From positions 1 through 5,522 of the forward strand of contig JAHDOX010000091.1 of assembly GCA_018434645.1 (NCBI GenBank): a DNA stretch of 5,522 nt, read 5' to 3'. Positions 1 through 5,522 of the stretch are shown piece by piece; the first letter of the stretch is position 1; every line of letters starts with the position of its first letter. The DNA comes from Synergistales bacterium. Lineage in GTDB: Bacteria > Synergistota > Synergistia > Synergistales > Thermovirgaceae. A program made the position numbers and the translations under genes. The notes beneath the pieces were generated by a model, which was not told the DNA's origin, did no database searches, and was given only the letters and a program-made list of their open reading frames with translations.

Positions 1-831
1 AAGTTTGACGGCGTATCCCGGGACGAAACTCGCCGCGTAGGCGACCATCGGTTCTATGGAGACATCTGATTTTCCCCCGAACCCTCCTCCGAGATAGGGG
101 ATGTGAACCCTGACCCTGGAAGCGGGGACTTTGAACATGTCGGCAAGTACATCACGGAGTACAAAGGGAGCCTGGTTGGACGCCCATATTTCGATTTCAC
201 CGTCCAGGCCGAAACGGCAGATCGCTCCGTGAGGTTCCAGTGCCACATGGTTGGAAAGAGGAAACTCGAACTCCTCTTCCACTATTACATCCGACTCCGC
301 CCGAGCTTCGGATGAATTTCCCTTCCTGAGCTTGTAATGGTGAAAAACGTTCGTTCCAGGTATGGGGTGAACGGAATATTCCACGCGTCGATAGGAACCG
401 TTTTTCTCATGAATGACAGGGGCACCGGGAGCTGCCGCCTCTACAGGATCTAAAACAAAAGGCAACTTTTCGTATTGGACCTTTACCGCCTTTGCAGCCG
501 CTTCGGCCTGGTTTACTGTATCGGCCAGGACCACGGCCACCGCCTCCCCTGCATGGCGCACCTTGTCCACTGCTATAGGGGGCTGATCCCAAAGGCAGGT
601 CCCAAAAAGCATTTCACAACCTTTTCCCGTAACGATCTTTTTCACGCCGGGCATCTTTTCCGCCTCGATGGTATCGATTTGAAGGATTTTGCCGTGGGGA
701 ATTCCAGCCCTCACCACCTTTGCGTGAAGCATTCGGGGAAGTGAAATGTCCGCGACGTAGCACGCCCTGCCAACGACTTTGTCCACCGCATCCACTCTTT
801 GGACCTTTTGCCCAACATACCGTTGCTTCAT
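1..831 (-). CDS. Xanthine dehydrogenase-family molybdopterin-binding subunit, 3'-truncated by window edge
   Basis: This is the first 277 residues of a molybdenum-hydroxylase large subunit (XdhA/CoxL type, normally about 750-800 residues); the frame is open to base 1. The family hydroxylates purines or other N-heterocycles and aldehydes in the cytoplasm, using Mo-pterin with separate Fe-S and FAD subunits. Seen in the translation: the N-terminal a/b-hammerhead domain begins with VGRACYVADI (res. 20-29) and continues through DQPPIAVDKVRHAGEAVAVV (82-101). The Mo-cofactor domain then starts, with ALEPHGAI (197-204), WASNQAP (216-222) and the glycine loop GGGFGGK (248-254 region). The ATG is chosen because AGGGGAG lies 6 bases upstream and the family N-terminus begins here. 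It follows the second permease after 42 bases, so it is probably the last visible gene of the transporter operon. The residue after GGGFGGK is Ser, not the Glu of bovine-type xanthine dehydrogenase. The substrate is therefore open: purine is favoured by context only. Confidence 0.93.
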   Translation of the reverse strand, partial: MKQRYVGQKVQRVDAVDKVVGRACYVADISLPRMLHAKVVRAGIPHGKILQIDTIEAEKMPGVKKIVTGKGCEMLFGTCLWDQPPIAVDKVRHAGEAVAVVLADTVNQAEAAAKAVKVQYEKLPFVLDPVEAAAPGAPVIHEKNGSYRRVEYSVHPIPGTNVFHHYKLRKGNSSEARAESDVIVEEEFEFPLSNHVALEPHGAICRFGLDGEIEIWASNQAPFVLRDVLADMFKVPASRVRVHIPYLGGGFGGKSDVSIEPMVAYAASFVPGYAVKL

Positions 832-837
832 CCTTCG

Positions 838-844
838 CTCCCCT
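838..844 (-). promoter_or_regulatory. Shine-Dalgarno site of the dehydrogenase gene
   Basis: The minus strand reads AGGGGAG, then 6 bases, then ATG at 831. This is a near-consensus ribosome-binding site with good spacing, and it fixes the start of the dehydrogenase subunit. Confidence 0.8.
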
Positions 845-867
845 TTCAATAAGTCTTTCGATTGAAA
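844..867 (-). repeat. Short AT-rich inverted repeat in the permease-dehydrogenase gap
   Basis: TTTCAAT (867-861) and ATTGAAA (850-844) are perfect 7-base inverted arms around a 10-base loop, filling most of the 42-base gap. The downstream arm touches the Shine-Dalgarno site. The stem has only one G-C pair, so it would be weak as RNA. It could be an operator half-site pair, a weak hairpin or chance. There is no T-run, so it is not a terminator, which agrees with read-through into the dehydrogenase gene. Confidence 0.3.
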
Positions 868-873
868 CTTGTC

Positions 874-1818
874 TTATCCTTTTTCTTCTCGCCTGTAAGG
901 CTTCAACAAACCAGCGGGGGATGCAGTCCTTCTTGACATGGTTGCAAGGGCGATGATCGTAATGAGATAAGGAATGACGAGAAACAGATGAAAAGGTATC
1001 TTGTACCAAATCCCCTGAAGCCTGAGCTGCAATCCGTCCAAAAATCCGAAAAGCAAGGCTCCTCCGGCTCCTTTTATCGGGTTCCAGTTACCGAAAATAA
1101 CCATGGCTATGCAAACCCAGCCCCTGCCTCCCACTACCTCTATGAGAAACATGTTCTGGTGGGCGAGTGTGAGAAAGGCGCCTCCGATGCCCATCAAGGC
1201 CCCACCTGCGGCGAGACAGAGGGTTCTTACGAGATTTACGTTGATGCCTACCGTATCGGCCGCCAGCGGGTTCTCCCCCACCGTCCTGATAACCAGGCCC
1301 CAGGAAGTTTTAAACAGAAGCACCCAGATGATCGGTATTAGTAAAAAAGCGATATAAACCAGGCTGTATTGGTTGAAAAACGCCTTTCCGACTACGGGTA
1401 AATTGGACAATAAGGGTATCGCCAACGGCGAGAAGGGTTTGACCGTGGGAGGGGAAACGGGTGAACCCACGGAAAGTCTGTAGATGAACATGGCAAGCCC
1501 CGTCGACAAGAGTGTTATGCCGAGTCCGGAAACATGCTGTGAAAGTCCCAGAATCACGCTTAGAAAGGCCATCAGAAGGGACAAAAGTATACCGACCAAT
1601 GCCGCCGCAAGGACCCCCAGCCATAGAGAACCCGTGTGAAGAGTGGTAAGAAAACCCGTCATGGCGCCCATGAGCATTATCCCCTCGATGCCAAGGTTCA
1701 AAACACCTGAACGTTCCGCAATGATCTCGCCCATGGTTCCGAAAATTATAGGCGTCGCCATGCGTATCATGGCTCCCAAAAGCCCGGCCAGAAATGTAAG
1801 GTTGAAAATCTGTTCCAT
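874..1818 (-). CDS. ABC transporter permease, BMP/nucleoside importer type (NupQ/YufQ-like)
   Basis: This 314-residue inner-membrane permease of the BPD_transp_2 family forms one half of the translocation channel. The family hallmark near the N-terminus is clear: GEIIAERSGVLNLGIEG (res. 30-46). The cytoplasmic coupling loop that contacts the ATPase is seen as VGENPLAADTVGINV (180-194). Hydrophobic segments lie at about 5-28, 38-60, 66-92, 97-116, 151-170, 198-220, 233-260 and 275-294. The tail is short and basic (res. 296-313), as expected for a cytoplasmic end. Length is normal for the NupQ side (about 300-320). The ATG at 1818-1816 overlaps the stop of the preceding permease as TGATG, with GAGGG 4 bases upstream, so translation is probably coupled. 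The same frame stays open upstream to base 2838, but that part runs inside the other permease gene and has no family similarity. The substrate is likely a nucleoside or purine; riboflavin is a known alternative for BMP systems. Confidence 0.95.
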   Translation of the reverse strand: MEQIFNLTFLAGLLGAMIRMATPIIFGTMGEIIAERSGVLNLGIEGIMLMGAMTGFLTTLHTGSLWLGVLAAALVGILLSLLMAFLSVILGLSQHVSGLGITLLSTGLAMFIYRLSVGSPVSPPTVKPFSPLAIPLLSNLPVVGKAFFNQYSLVYIAFLLIPIIWVLLFKTSWGLVIRTVGENPLAADTVGINVNLVRTLCLAAGGALMGIGGAFLTLAHQNMFLIEVVGGRGWVCIAMVIFGNWNPIKGAGGALLFGFLDGLQLRLQGIWYKIPFHLFLVIPYLITIIALATMSRRTASPAGLLKPYRREEKG

Positions 1819-2876
1819 CAGTCCCTCACCACCCTTATGCGGTACTCGGTAAAAAGAAGGGCTATAAGCATTACCAGAAGTGCCATGGCCTGAATGACAT
1901 CGGCTATGTAGGTGGGGACACCTGTCATGCGGCTCATGGATTGGGCGCCCACAATCACCGTACTGAAGAAAAAGGCGGAAAGCGCCGTTCCCACCGGGTG
2001 AAGCCGCCCCAGCATGGCGATGACTATTCCCGAGTAACCGAAGCCAGGAGAGATGTCCATAAGTAGATGGAAATGTATTCCCGCCACTTCCCCCACGCCT
2101 GCCATACCCGCAAGTCCGCCGGAGATCAGGGCCGTCTTGAAAATAACGGAATTTACGTTGATTCCGCCAAAGGCCGCGGCCCTGGCGTTGGCTCCTACCG
2201 CCCGAGACTGAAAACCCAATTCGGTTTTGCTGTTTATAAACCAGACGACCAGCACCGCAATTGCGGCCAGCAAAATACCCAAATGGAAACGGGAGCGTGA
2301 AAGAAGAACGGGAAAATGTGCCGCCTGCGCAATGGCAGCCGACCTGGGCCAACTGGACCCGGGCATCTGCATGGGACCGAACAGCAGAAAACCCATTATG
2401 TGCCACATCACATAATTCAGCAGCAAGGACGAAACGACATCGTCCACCTTGAGCTTGTTTTTCAGGAAGGCAGGGATCGTGGCCCAGGCTCCTCCGGCCA
2501 GAAAACCCGCCAGGCAGATCAGGAATATGAGCACAAAAGCCGGAAGAGGCGGTGCGTTTATACCCACCCAGGCCGCTGCTATAGCTCCTGCCAGAAGCTG
2601 ACCTTCCGCCCCGATATTCCAGAATTTCGCCCTGAAGGCGAAAGCAACTGCAAGCCCCGTAAAGGTCAACGGGGCAGCATGGGTAAACGTCTCCAGGAGA
2701 TTGTATCTGGTGCCGAGCGCGCCTTTGAACAGGGAATAAAACGAAAGCCAGAGCTCTCCGCCCGCGAAAAGAATGGGAATTGCCGAAAGCACCAGCGTCA
2801 CCAATATGGCCCCAATCGGCAGAAGCACCTGTATCCACCCGGAAAGGGGAGGTCTCTTTGTCATTATCAGGCGCAT
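1818..2876 (-). CDS. ABC transporter permease, BMP/nucleoside importer type (NupP/YufP-like)
   Basis: This 352-residue inner-membrane permease partners the permease encoded just downstream; together they would form the heterodimeric channel. The family signature FWNIGAEGQLLAGA is at res. 85-98. The ATPase-coupling loop is RAVGANARAAAFGGINV (225-241), and the conserved late segment GIVIAMLGRLHPVG is at 283-296. Hydrophobic segments lie near 15-37, 66-82, 92-107, 113-134, 147-167, 198-214, 243-262, 281-311 and 324-343. Length fits the family (about 350-370). Start choice: ATG at 2876 has GGAG 10 bases upstream and overlaps the ATPase gene by 10 bases. The alternatives are a TTG at 2900, which adds eight charged residues, or an ATG at 2864 with no clear ribosome site. 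It ends in the TGATG overlap with the next permease. The substrate is inferred as purine or nucleoside from gene order and the downstream dehydrogenase. Confidence 0.95.
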   Translation of the reverse strand: MRLIMTKRPPLSGWIQVLLPIGAILVTLVLSAIPILFAGGELWLSFYSLFKGALGTRYNLLETFTHAAPLTFTGLAVAFAFRAKFWNIGAEGQLLAGAIAAAWVGINAPPLPAFVLIFLICLAGFLAGGAWATIPAFLKNKLKVDDVVSSLLLNYVMWHIMGFLLFGPMQMPGSSWPRSAAIAQAAHFPVLLSRSRFHLGILLAAIAVLVVWFINSKTELGFQSRAVGANARAAAFGGINVNSVIFKTALISGGLAGMAGVGEVAGIHFHLLMDISPGFGYSGIVIAMLGRLHPVGTALSAFFFSTVIVGAQSMSRMTGVPTYIADVIQAMALLVMLIALLFTEYRIRVVRD

Positions 2877-4393
2877 TTTTCTTTCACTCCGCTCATCCAA
2901 AGGCTAATTTGTTCTATCGACGCCTCCCGGCGACCGACCATCCCCATTATTACGCCTTCGAACATCACGGCTATGCGGTCACTGAGCATGAAAATCTCGT
3001 CCAGATCTTCCGAAATGAGCAAGACTGCGGAACCGGCGTCCCTGGCTTCGAGAATGCGTCGGTGGACATATTCGGCGGCACCTACATCCAATCCCCGTGT
3101 TGGCTGGGCTGCAACTATGATTCTCGGCGAGGCTGAAAGCACCCTGGCAAGAATGATCTTTTGCAGGTTCCCTCCCGACAAGGTTCTGGCAATGGCCCCT
3201 GGCCCTGCCGTTTTTATGGAAAAGTCCTCTATGAGCTTTTCGGCATGCCTCCTTAGGGCGCGGTAGTCTATAGTCCAGCCTTTTTTGAATTTGGTGTGAT
3301 TTTCGAGGGCAAGGTTTTCCTCGACGGTCAGGTCCAGGATTAGCCCAGTGGTCATCCTGTCTTCAGGTATCCTGCCGATGCCCGATTCTATCGCTGCTTT
3401 CGGACTCCCGAAGGGAAGCGGCTGGTCGCCGATCATGACGGAACCCTGCAGTAGTTCCCGAAAACCGAACAAGACCTCGGCAAGTTCTTTTTGTCCGTTC
3501 CCGGAAACCCCGGCAAGAGCAGTTATCTCTCCTGCATGCAGGGTCAGCGATAAATCCTTGACGGCAACGACTCCCTTGTCGTTTTTGACGGTGAGTCCTG
3601 AAACCTGAAGAAGAGGGGCTCCTGTTTTTCGGGAAGGGCTGTAAGGCTGTTTCGTCAGTTCGTGGCCTACCATGAGGTTGGCCAATTCTTTTTCCGAGGT
3701 TTCGGAGGTCTTTCTCTCTGCTACAACCTTTCCCCTTGCCAGGACCACGACCCTGTCGGAAATTTCCATAACCTCGTTAAGCTTGTGGGATATGAAGACT
3801 ACCGAGCGGCCTTCTGCGGCGAAAGTCCGGAGGGTGGCAAAAAGTTCCTTCGTTTCCAGCGGAGCCAGCACAGCTGTTGGTTCATCGAGGATCAGTATCG
3901 ATGCGTCACGGTACAATGCCTTTAGTATCTCCACTTTTTGCTGGCTTCCTACAGGAAGAGTCCATACGAAAGCGTCAGGATCCACGTGAAGCCCGAAACG
4001 GTTCTGAAGTTCGAGCAGTTTCCGCTTCGCAGCCGCCGTATCGAGAAAAAACTTTCCCCTGAAGCTTCCTACAACGATATTTTCCAGCACAGTCTGGGAT
4101 GGGACAAGGGAAAAATGTTGATGCACCATTCCCACGCCGTTTTCTATCGCGTCGTGAGGAGATGAAAAGGCGACCTTCTCCCCCCTCACCAGAATCTGAC
4201 CGCTATCGGCGGTATAATATCCGAAGAGGATATTCATCAGCGTTGTTTTTCCTGCCCCGTTTTCGCCGAGCAGGGCACATATTTCACCCTCATAAAGCCG
4301 TAAGTCCACATTGTTGTTGGCCACCACGTCGAGAAACGTCTTGGTAATGGAGTGCATTTCGACAACTGGTTTTTTTGGTGAAATTACCGACAT
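2867..4393 (-). CDS. ABC transporter ATP-binding protein with two ABC domains (NupO/YufO-like)
   Basis: This 508-residue cytoplasmic ATPase energises the importer; it carries two nucleotide-binding domains in one chain, as in sugar (RbsA/MglA) and BMP-type nucleoside systems. Domain 1 (about 9-245) has Walker A GENGAGKTT (43-51), the Q-loop region HQHFSLVPSQ (91-100), a relaxed signature LPVGSQQKVEI (147-157), Walker B ILILDEPTAVL (166-176) and switch His in ISHKL (His203). Domain 2 (about 260-500) has a Walker A lacking the Lys-Thr pair, GVSGNGQKE (295-303), and a good signature LSGGNLQK (405-412). Its Walker B is altered, IIVAAQPTRGLD (425-436), with Gln instead of the catalytic Glu, and its H-loop is ISEDLDE with no His. 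Domain 2 is thus expected to be catalytically weak; this asymmetry is common in the family. Start ATG has AGGGGGAG 9 bases upstream. Its last bases overlap the first permease gene. A ribose-type sugar substrate is less likely because the permeases and binding protein are of BMP type. Confidence 0.96.
   Translation of the reverse strand: MSVISPKKPVVEMHSITKTFLDVVANNNVDLRLYEGEICALLGENGAGKTTLMNILFGYYTADSGQILVRGEKVAFSSPHDAIENGVGMVHQHFSLVPSQTVLENIVVGSFRGKFFLDTAAAKRKLLELQNRFGLHVDPDAFVWTLPVGSQQKVEILKALYRDASILILDEPTAVLAPLETKELFATLRTFAAEGRSVVFISHKLNEVMEISDRVVVLARGKVVAERKTSETSEKELANLMVGHELTKQPYSPSRKTGAPLLQVSGLTVKNDKGVVAVKDLSLTLHAGEITALAGVSGNGQKELAEVLFGFRELLQGSVMIGDQPLPFGSPKAAIESGIGRIPEDRMTTGLILDLTVEENLALENHTKFKKGWTIDYRALRRHAEKLIEDFSIKTAGPGAIARTLSGGNLQKIILARVLSASPRIIVAAQPTRGLDVGAAEYVHRRILEARDAGSAVLLISEDLDEIFMLSDRIAVMFEGVIMGMVGRREASIEQISLWMSGVKEKCA
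2887..2890 (-). promoter_or_regulatory. Ribosome-binding site deciding the start of the first permease
   Basis: The minus strand shows GGAG followed by 10 bases and ATG at 2876, all inside the last codons of the ATPase gene. The spacing is slightly long but better than for the in-frame ATG at 2864, whose upstream bases are A-rich with no clear Shine-Dalgarno match. This supports the start at 2876 and translational coupling. Confidence 0.5.
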
Positions 4394-4402
4394 GCTCTTT
4401 TA

Positions 4403-4410
4403 CTCCCCCT
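4403..4410 (-). promoter_or_regulatory. Strong Shine-Dalgarno site of the ATPase gene
   Basis: The minus strand reads AGGGGGAG, 9 bases before ATG at 4393. This supports the chosen start and shows that the ATPase is initiated independently after the long spacer, unlike the two coupled permease genes that follow. Confidence 0.75.
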
Positions 4411-4543
4411 CTCTTCGGAAAGGCCAGGAAACGGAAGGACATCGTTTCGACTTCGGCTCTGCTGCCATAAGCTTTAACACTGCGTAGCGGCATCGAGCAT
4501 ACGGATCCGGGGTTATCGGGAGAAAAGAGGAAGGAGATCCCCC

Positions 4544-4565
4544 GTTTCACACAGCCTTGTGAAAC
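4544..4565 (-). repeat. Second, shorter hairpin in the spacer
   Basis: On the minus strand GTTTCACA (4565-4558) and TGTGAAAC (4551-4544) form a perfect 8-bp stem with a 6-base loop. It is followed by GGGGG rather than T residues, so it is not a classic terminator. TGTGAAAC-type arms could also be a dyad-symmetric protein-binding site for a promoter of the ATPase-permease genes. Function unknown; chance cannot be excluded. Confidence 0.4.
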
Positions 4566-4615
4566 ACTGTTGATTCTGTTCGGCCTGAAGTCGGAGCCAG
4601 TGTGCTTTTTGAAAT

Positions 4616-4649
4616 CGCCGGCTTCGACCTGGTGATGTCGAAGCCGGCG
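4616..4649 (-). terminator. Strong intercistronic hairpin after the binding-protein gene: partial terminator or mRNA-stabilising stem
   Basis: The arms CGCCGGCTTCGAC and GTCGAAGCCGGCG are a perfect 13-bp inverted repeat with an 8-base loop, starting 63 bases beyond the binding-protein stop. On the transcribed strand the stem is followed by ATTTC and then A residues, so the T-tract is poor and full intrinsic termination is doubtful. Hairpins in this position are known in binding-protein-dependent operons (for example between malE and malF), where they protect the binding-protein message from 3' decay or cause partial termination. The structure is directly seen; the role is inferred. Confidence 0.6.
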
Positions 4650-4712
4650 TATGCGGCTTTGCGAAAATTTCGTACGGTTCGATACTTGAGAAACAGAAGA
4701 AAAGGACTACGC

Positions 4713-5522
4713 TCAGTCTGACTTAAGCTCTGCTTCCACTATTGGAACCTCGAACTCACCGTTTCGGATTTTATTCTCCAGTTCCCTTACTTCCTGAATG
4801 ACTTCCCCGGGCAGCTTGTTTTCGAATTCGTGGAAGGGAGCGAGGCTGGCACCGCCTTTAGCCATCATGCTCCATTCACGGAGGTCCTGGGCTTTCCATT
4901 CACCGTTTCTGACTGCATCGATACTATAACGAACTGTCGGATACATGTTCCACACTGGACCTGTGACCACCACTTCGGGAGCGAGCTCATGCTGGTCCAC
5001 CATGTTTCCAAAAGCCAATACTCCGTGCTCCTTGCAGGCTTCAAACACACCGAAACGTTCGGCAAAAATCAGGTCAGCGCCAGCTTCGATCTGGGCTATC
5101 GCAGCCTCCTTGGCTTTCGGGGGATCGAACCAGCTCCCGATATAGGATATCTTTACTTTCACGTCGGGGTTTACGGAAAGGGCACCCAATTTGAAGGCAT
5201 TCACGAGACGGTTTACCTCGGCGATGGGAAAGGCGGCAACAATGCCAAGTACGTTGCTTTTTGTCATTCTTCCGGCAATTACACCACAGAGATAGGAAGG
5301 TTCATGAATCCAGTTGTCGAAGACGGAATAGTTTGGTTCCTGGGGTCCGAACTCGCCGCCGAAAGCAAAGGCGACCTCCGGGTAATCCTTGGCCACCCTT
5401 CTGGAGGGTTCCTCGCCCGCCAGGAAGGCGTCTCCCACGATCAGGTGAAAACCACGTTCCGCATATTCACGCTGTACCCTTTCAAAGTCCGCTGCTCCTA
5501 CTTTTTCGACAAACTCGTAGGT
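4713..5522 (-). CDS. BMP-family ABC transporter substrate-binding protein, 5'-truncated by window edge (NupN/PnrA/Med-like)
   Basis: The frame is open from base 5522 to the TGA at 4713, giving the last 269 residues of a protein that usually has about 340-370. The signal peptide or lipobox and roughly the first 80-100 residues lie outside the window. The family is a periplasmic or lipoprotein ligand catcher with a type-1 periplasmic-binding fold, and known members bind purine nucleosides (PnrA) or riboflavin (RfuA). Counting from the first visible residue, matching segments are GFHLIVGDAF (24-33), EPSYLCGVIAGRMTKSN (74-90), AAFPIAEVNRLVNAFKLGA (96-114), SWFDPPKAKEAA (130-141), EAGADLIF (146-153) and IRNGEFEVPIVEA (252-264). 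Any GTG or ATG inside the visible part is internal, because family similarity continues upstream to the edge. It heads the transporter genes, which is the normal place for the binding protein. Ligand is most likely a purine or nucleoside given the dehydrogenase downstream, but no ligand residue can be assigned here. Confidence 0.93.
   Translation of the reverse strand, partial: TYEFVEKVGAADFERVQREYAERGFHLIVGDAFLAGEEPSRRVAKDYPEVAFAFGGEFGPQEPNYSVFDNWIHEPSYLCGVIAGRMTKSNVLGIVAAFPIAEVNRLVNAFKLGALSVNPDVKVKISYIGSWFDPPKAKEAAIAQIEAGADLIFAERFGVFEACKEHGVLAFGNMVDQHELAPEVVVTGPVWNMYPTVRYSIDAVRNGEWKAQDLREWSMMAKGGASLAPFHEFENKLPGEVIQEVRELENKIRNGEFEVPIVEAELKSD

Larger units (their letters stand above)
4394..4712. 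other. 319-base spacer between binding-protein and ATPase genes
   Basis: No convincing gene lies here. A GTG-started frame from 4550 runs into the ATPase gene, but it has no ribosome-binding site and no recognisable domain. The spacer holds a perfect 13-bp hairpin near the binding-protein gene, a weaker 8-bp hairpin further on, and the ATPase Shine-Dalgarno site. I could not identify a convincing -35/-10 promoter pair or a purine-riboswitch core. A long spacer at this one junction, when the next two are overlaps, suggests that binding-protein and membrane-component expression are set separately. Confidence 0.6.

Noticed and set aside
614..1009. Minus-strand 131-codon frame spanning the permease/dehydrogenase gap
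   Set aside because: It overlaps the C-terminus of the second permease and the N-terminus of the dehydrogenase in a different frame, with no recognisable motif.
1819..2838. The frame of the second permease stays open for about 340 codons upstream, giving a potential 654-residue protein
   Set aside because: The extra part is rich in Arg, Gly, Ser and Cys, matches no family, and lies entirely within the first permease gene in another frame. The permease hallmark starts right after ATG at 1818, which has its own ribosome site.
2862..2864. ATG at 2864 as the start of the first permease
   Set aside because: It is possible, but the ATG at 2876 has a better-placed GGAG upstream. The difference is only four residues, so the question stays minor.
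2316..3266. Plus-strand open frame of 316 codons across the ATPase/first-permease junction
   Set aside because: It is antisense to two well-supported genes, its composition is low-hydrophobic and Arg/Pro/Ser rich with no domain, and it lacks a clear ribosome site. It reads as a shadow of coding bias.
4290..4550. GTG-started 86-codon minus-strand frame in the spacer as a possible small protein
   Set aside because: No Shine-Dalgarno sequence precedes it, it starts inside a hairpin arm, and its last third overlaps the ATPase gene out of frame.
4394..4712. Possible purine riboswitch in the long spacer, expected for a purine operon
   Set aside because: I could not find the conserved three-way-junction core or the paired loop sequences. 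Such an element would more likely precede the binding-protein gene, outside the window.
5436..5438. GTG as the start of the binding-protein gene
   Set aside because: The frame continues open to base 5522 with family-like sequence (GFHLIV just before the GTG), so this is an internal valine codon of a gene cut by the window edge.

Overview
The window comes from a bacterium, and every gene I can support lies on the minus strand, so transcription runs from base 5522 towards base 1. The coding content is one tightly packed gene train: the C-terminal part of a BMP-family (Bmp/PnrA/Med type) substrate-binding protein, a tandem-ATPase ABC protein, two different inner-membrane permeases, and the N-terminal part of a xanthine dehydrogenase-family molybdenum-cofactor subunit. 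Base composition looks balanced, AGG, GGA and AAG codons are common, and Shine-Dalgarno sequences are strong (AGGGGGAG, AGGGGAG). This would fit an anaerobic or thermophilic bacterium such as a Synergistota or Firmicutes member, but the assignment is a weak guess from codon style and gene content.

Layout in transcription order: 5522-4713 BMP binding protein (5' end outside the window); 4712-4394 a 319-base spacer with a perfect 13-bp hairpin at 4649-4616, a weaker 8-bp hairpin at 4565-4544 and the ATPase ribosome-binding site; 4393-2867 ATPase with two ABC domains; 2876-1818 first permease (10-base overlap with the ATPase gene); 1818-874 second permease (TGATG stop/start overlap); a 42-base gap; 831-1 molybdopterin-binding dehydrogenase subunit, running off the left edge.

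How they work together: the four transporter genes match the layout of BMP-type nucleoside/purine importers (NupNOPQ = YufNOPQ of Bacillus, Bmp/PnrA of spirochetes). The binding protein captures the ligand outside the membrane, the two permeases form the channel and the tandem ATPase drives import. The molybdenum hydroxylase directly downstream would then oxidise the imported compound. The simplest reading is a purine (xanthine/hypoxanthine or nucleoside) uptake-and-catabolism operon, with FAD and iron-sulfur subunits of the dehydrogenase expected beyond base 1. The transport role is secure at family level; the substrate is inferred from context. I saw no mobile element, CRISPR array, tRNA or rRNA. 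The points most worth a second look are the long hairpin between the binding-protein and ATPase genes, and a serine where canonical xanthine dehydrogenases carry the substrate-binding glutamate.
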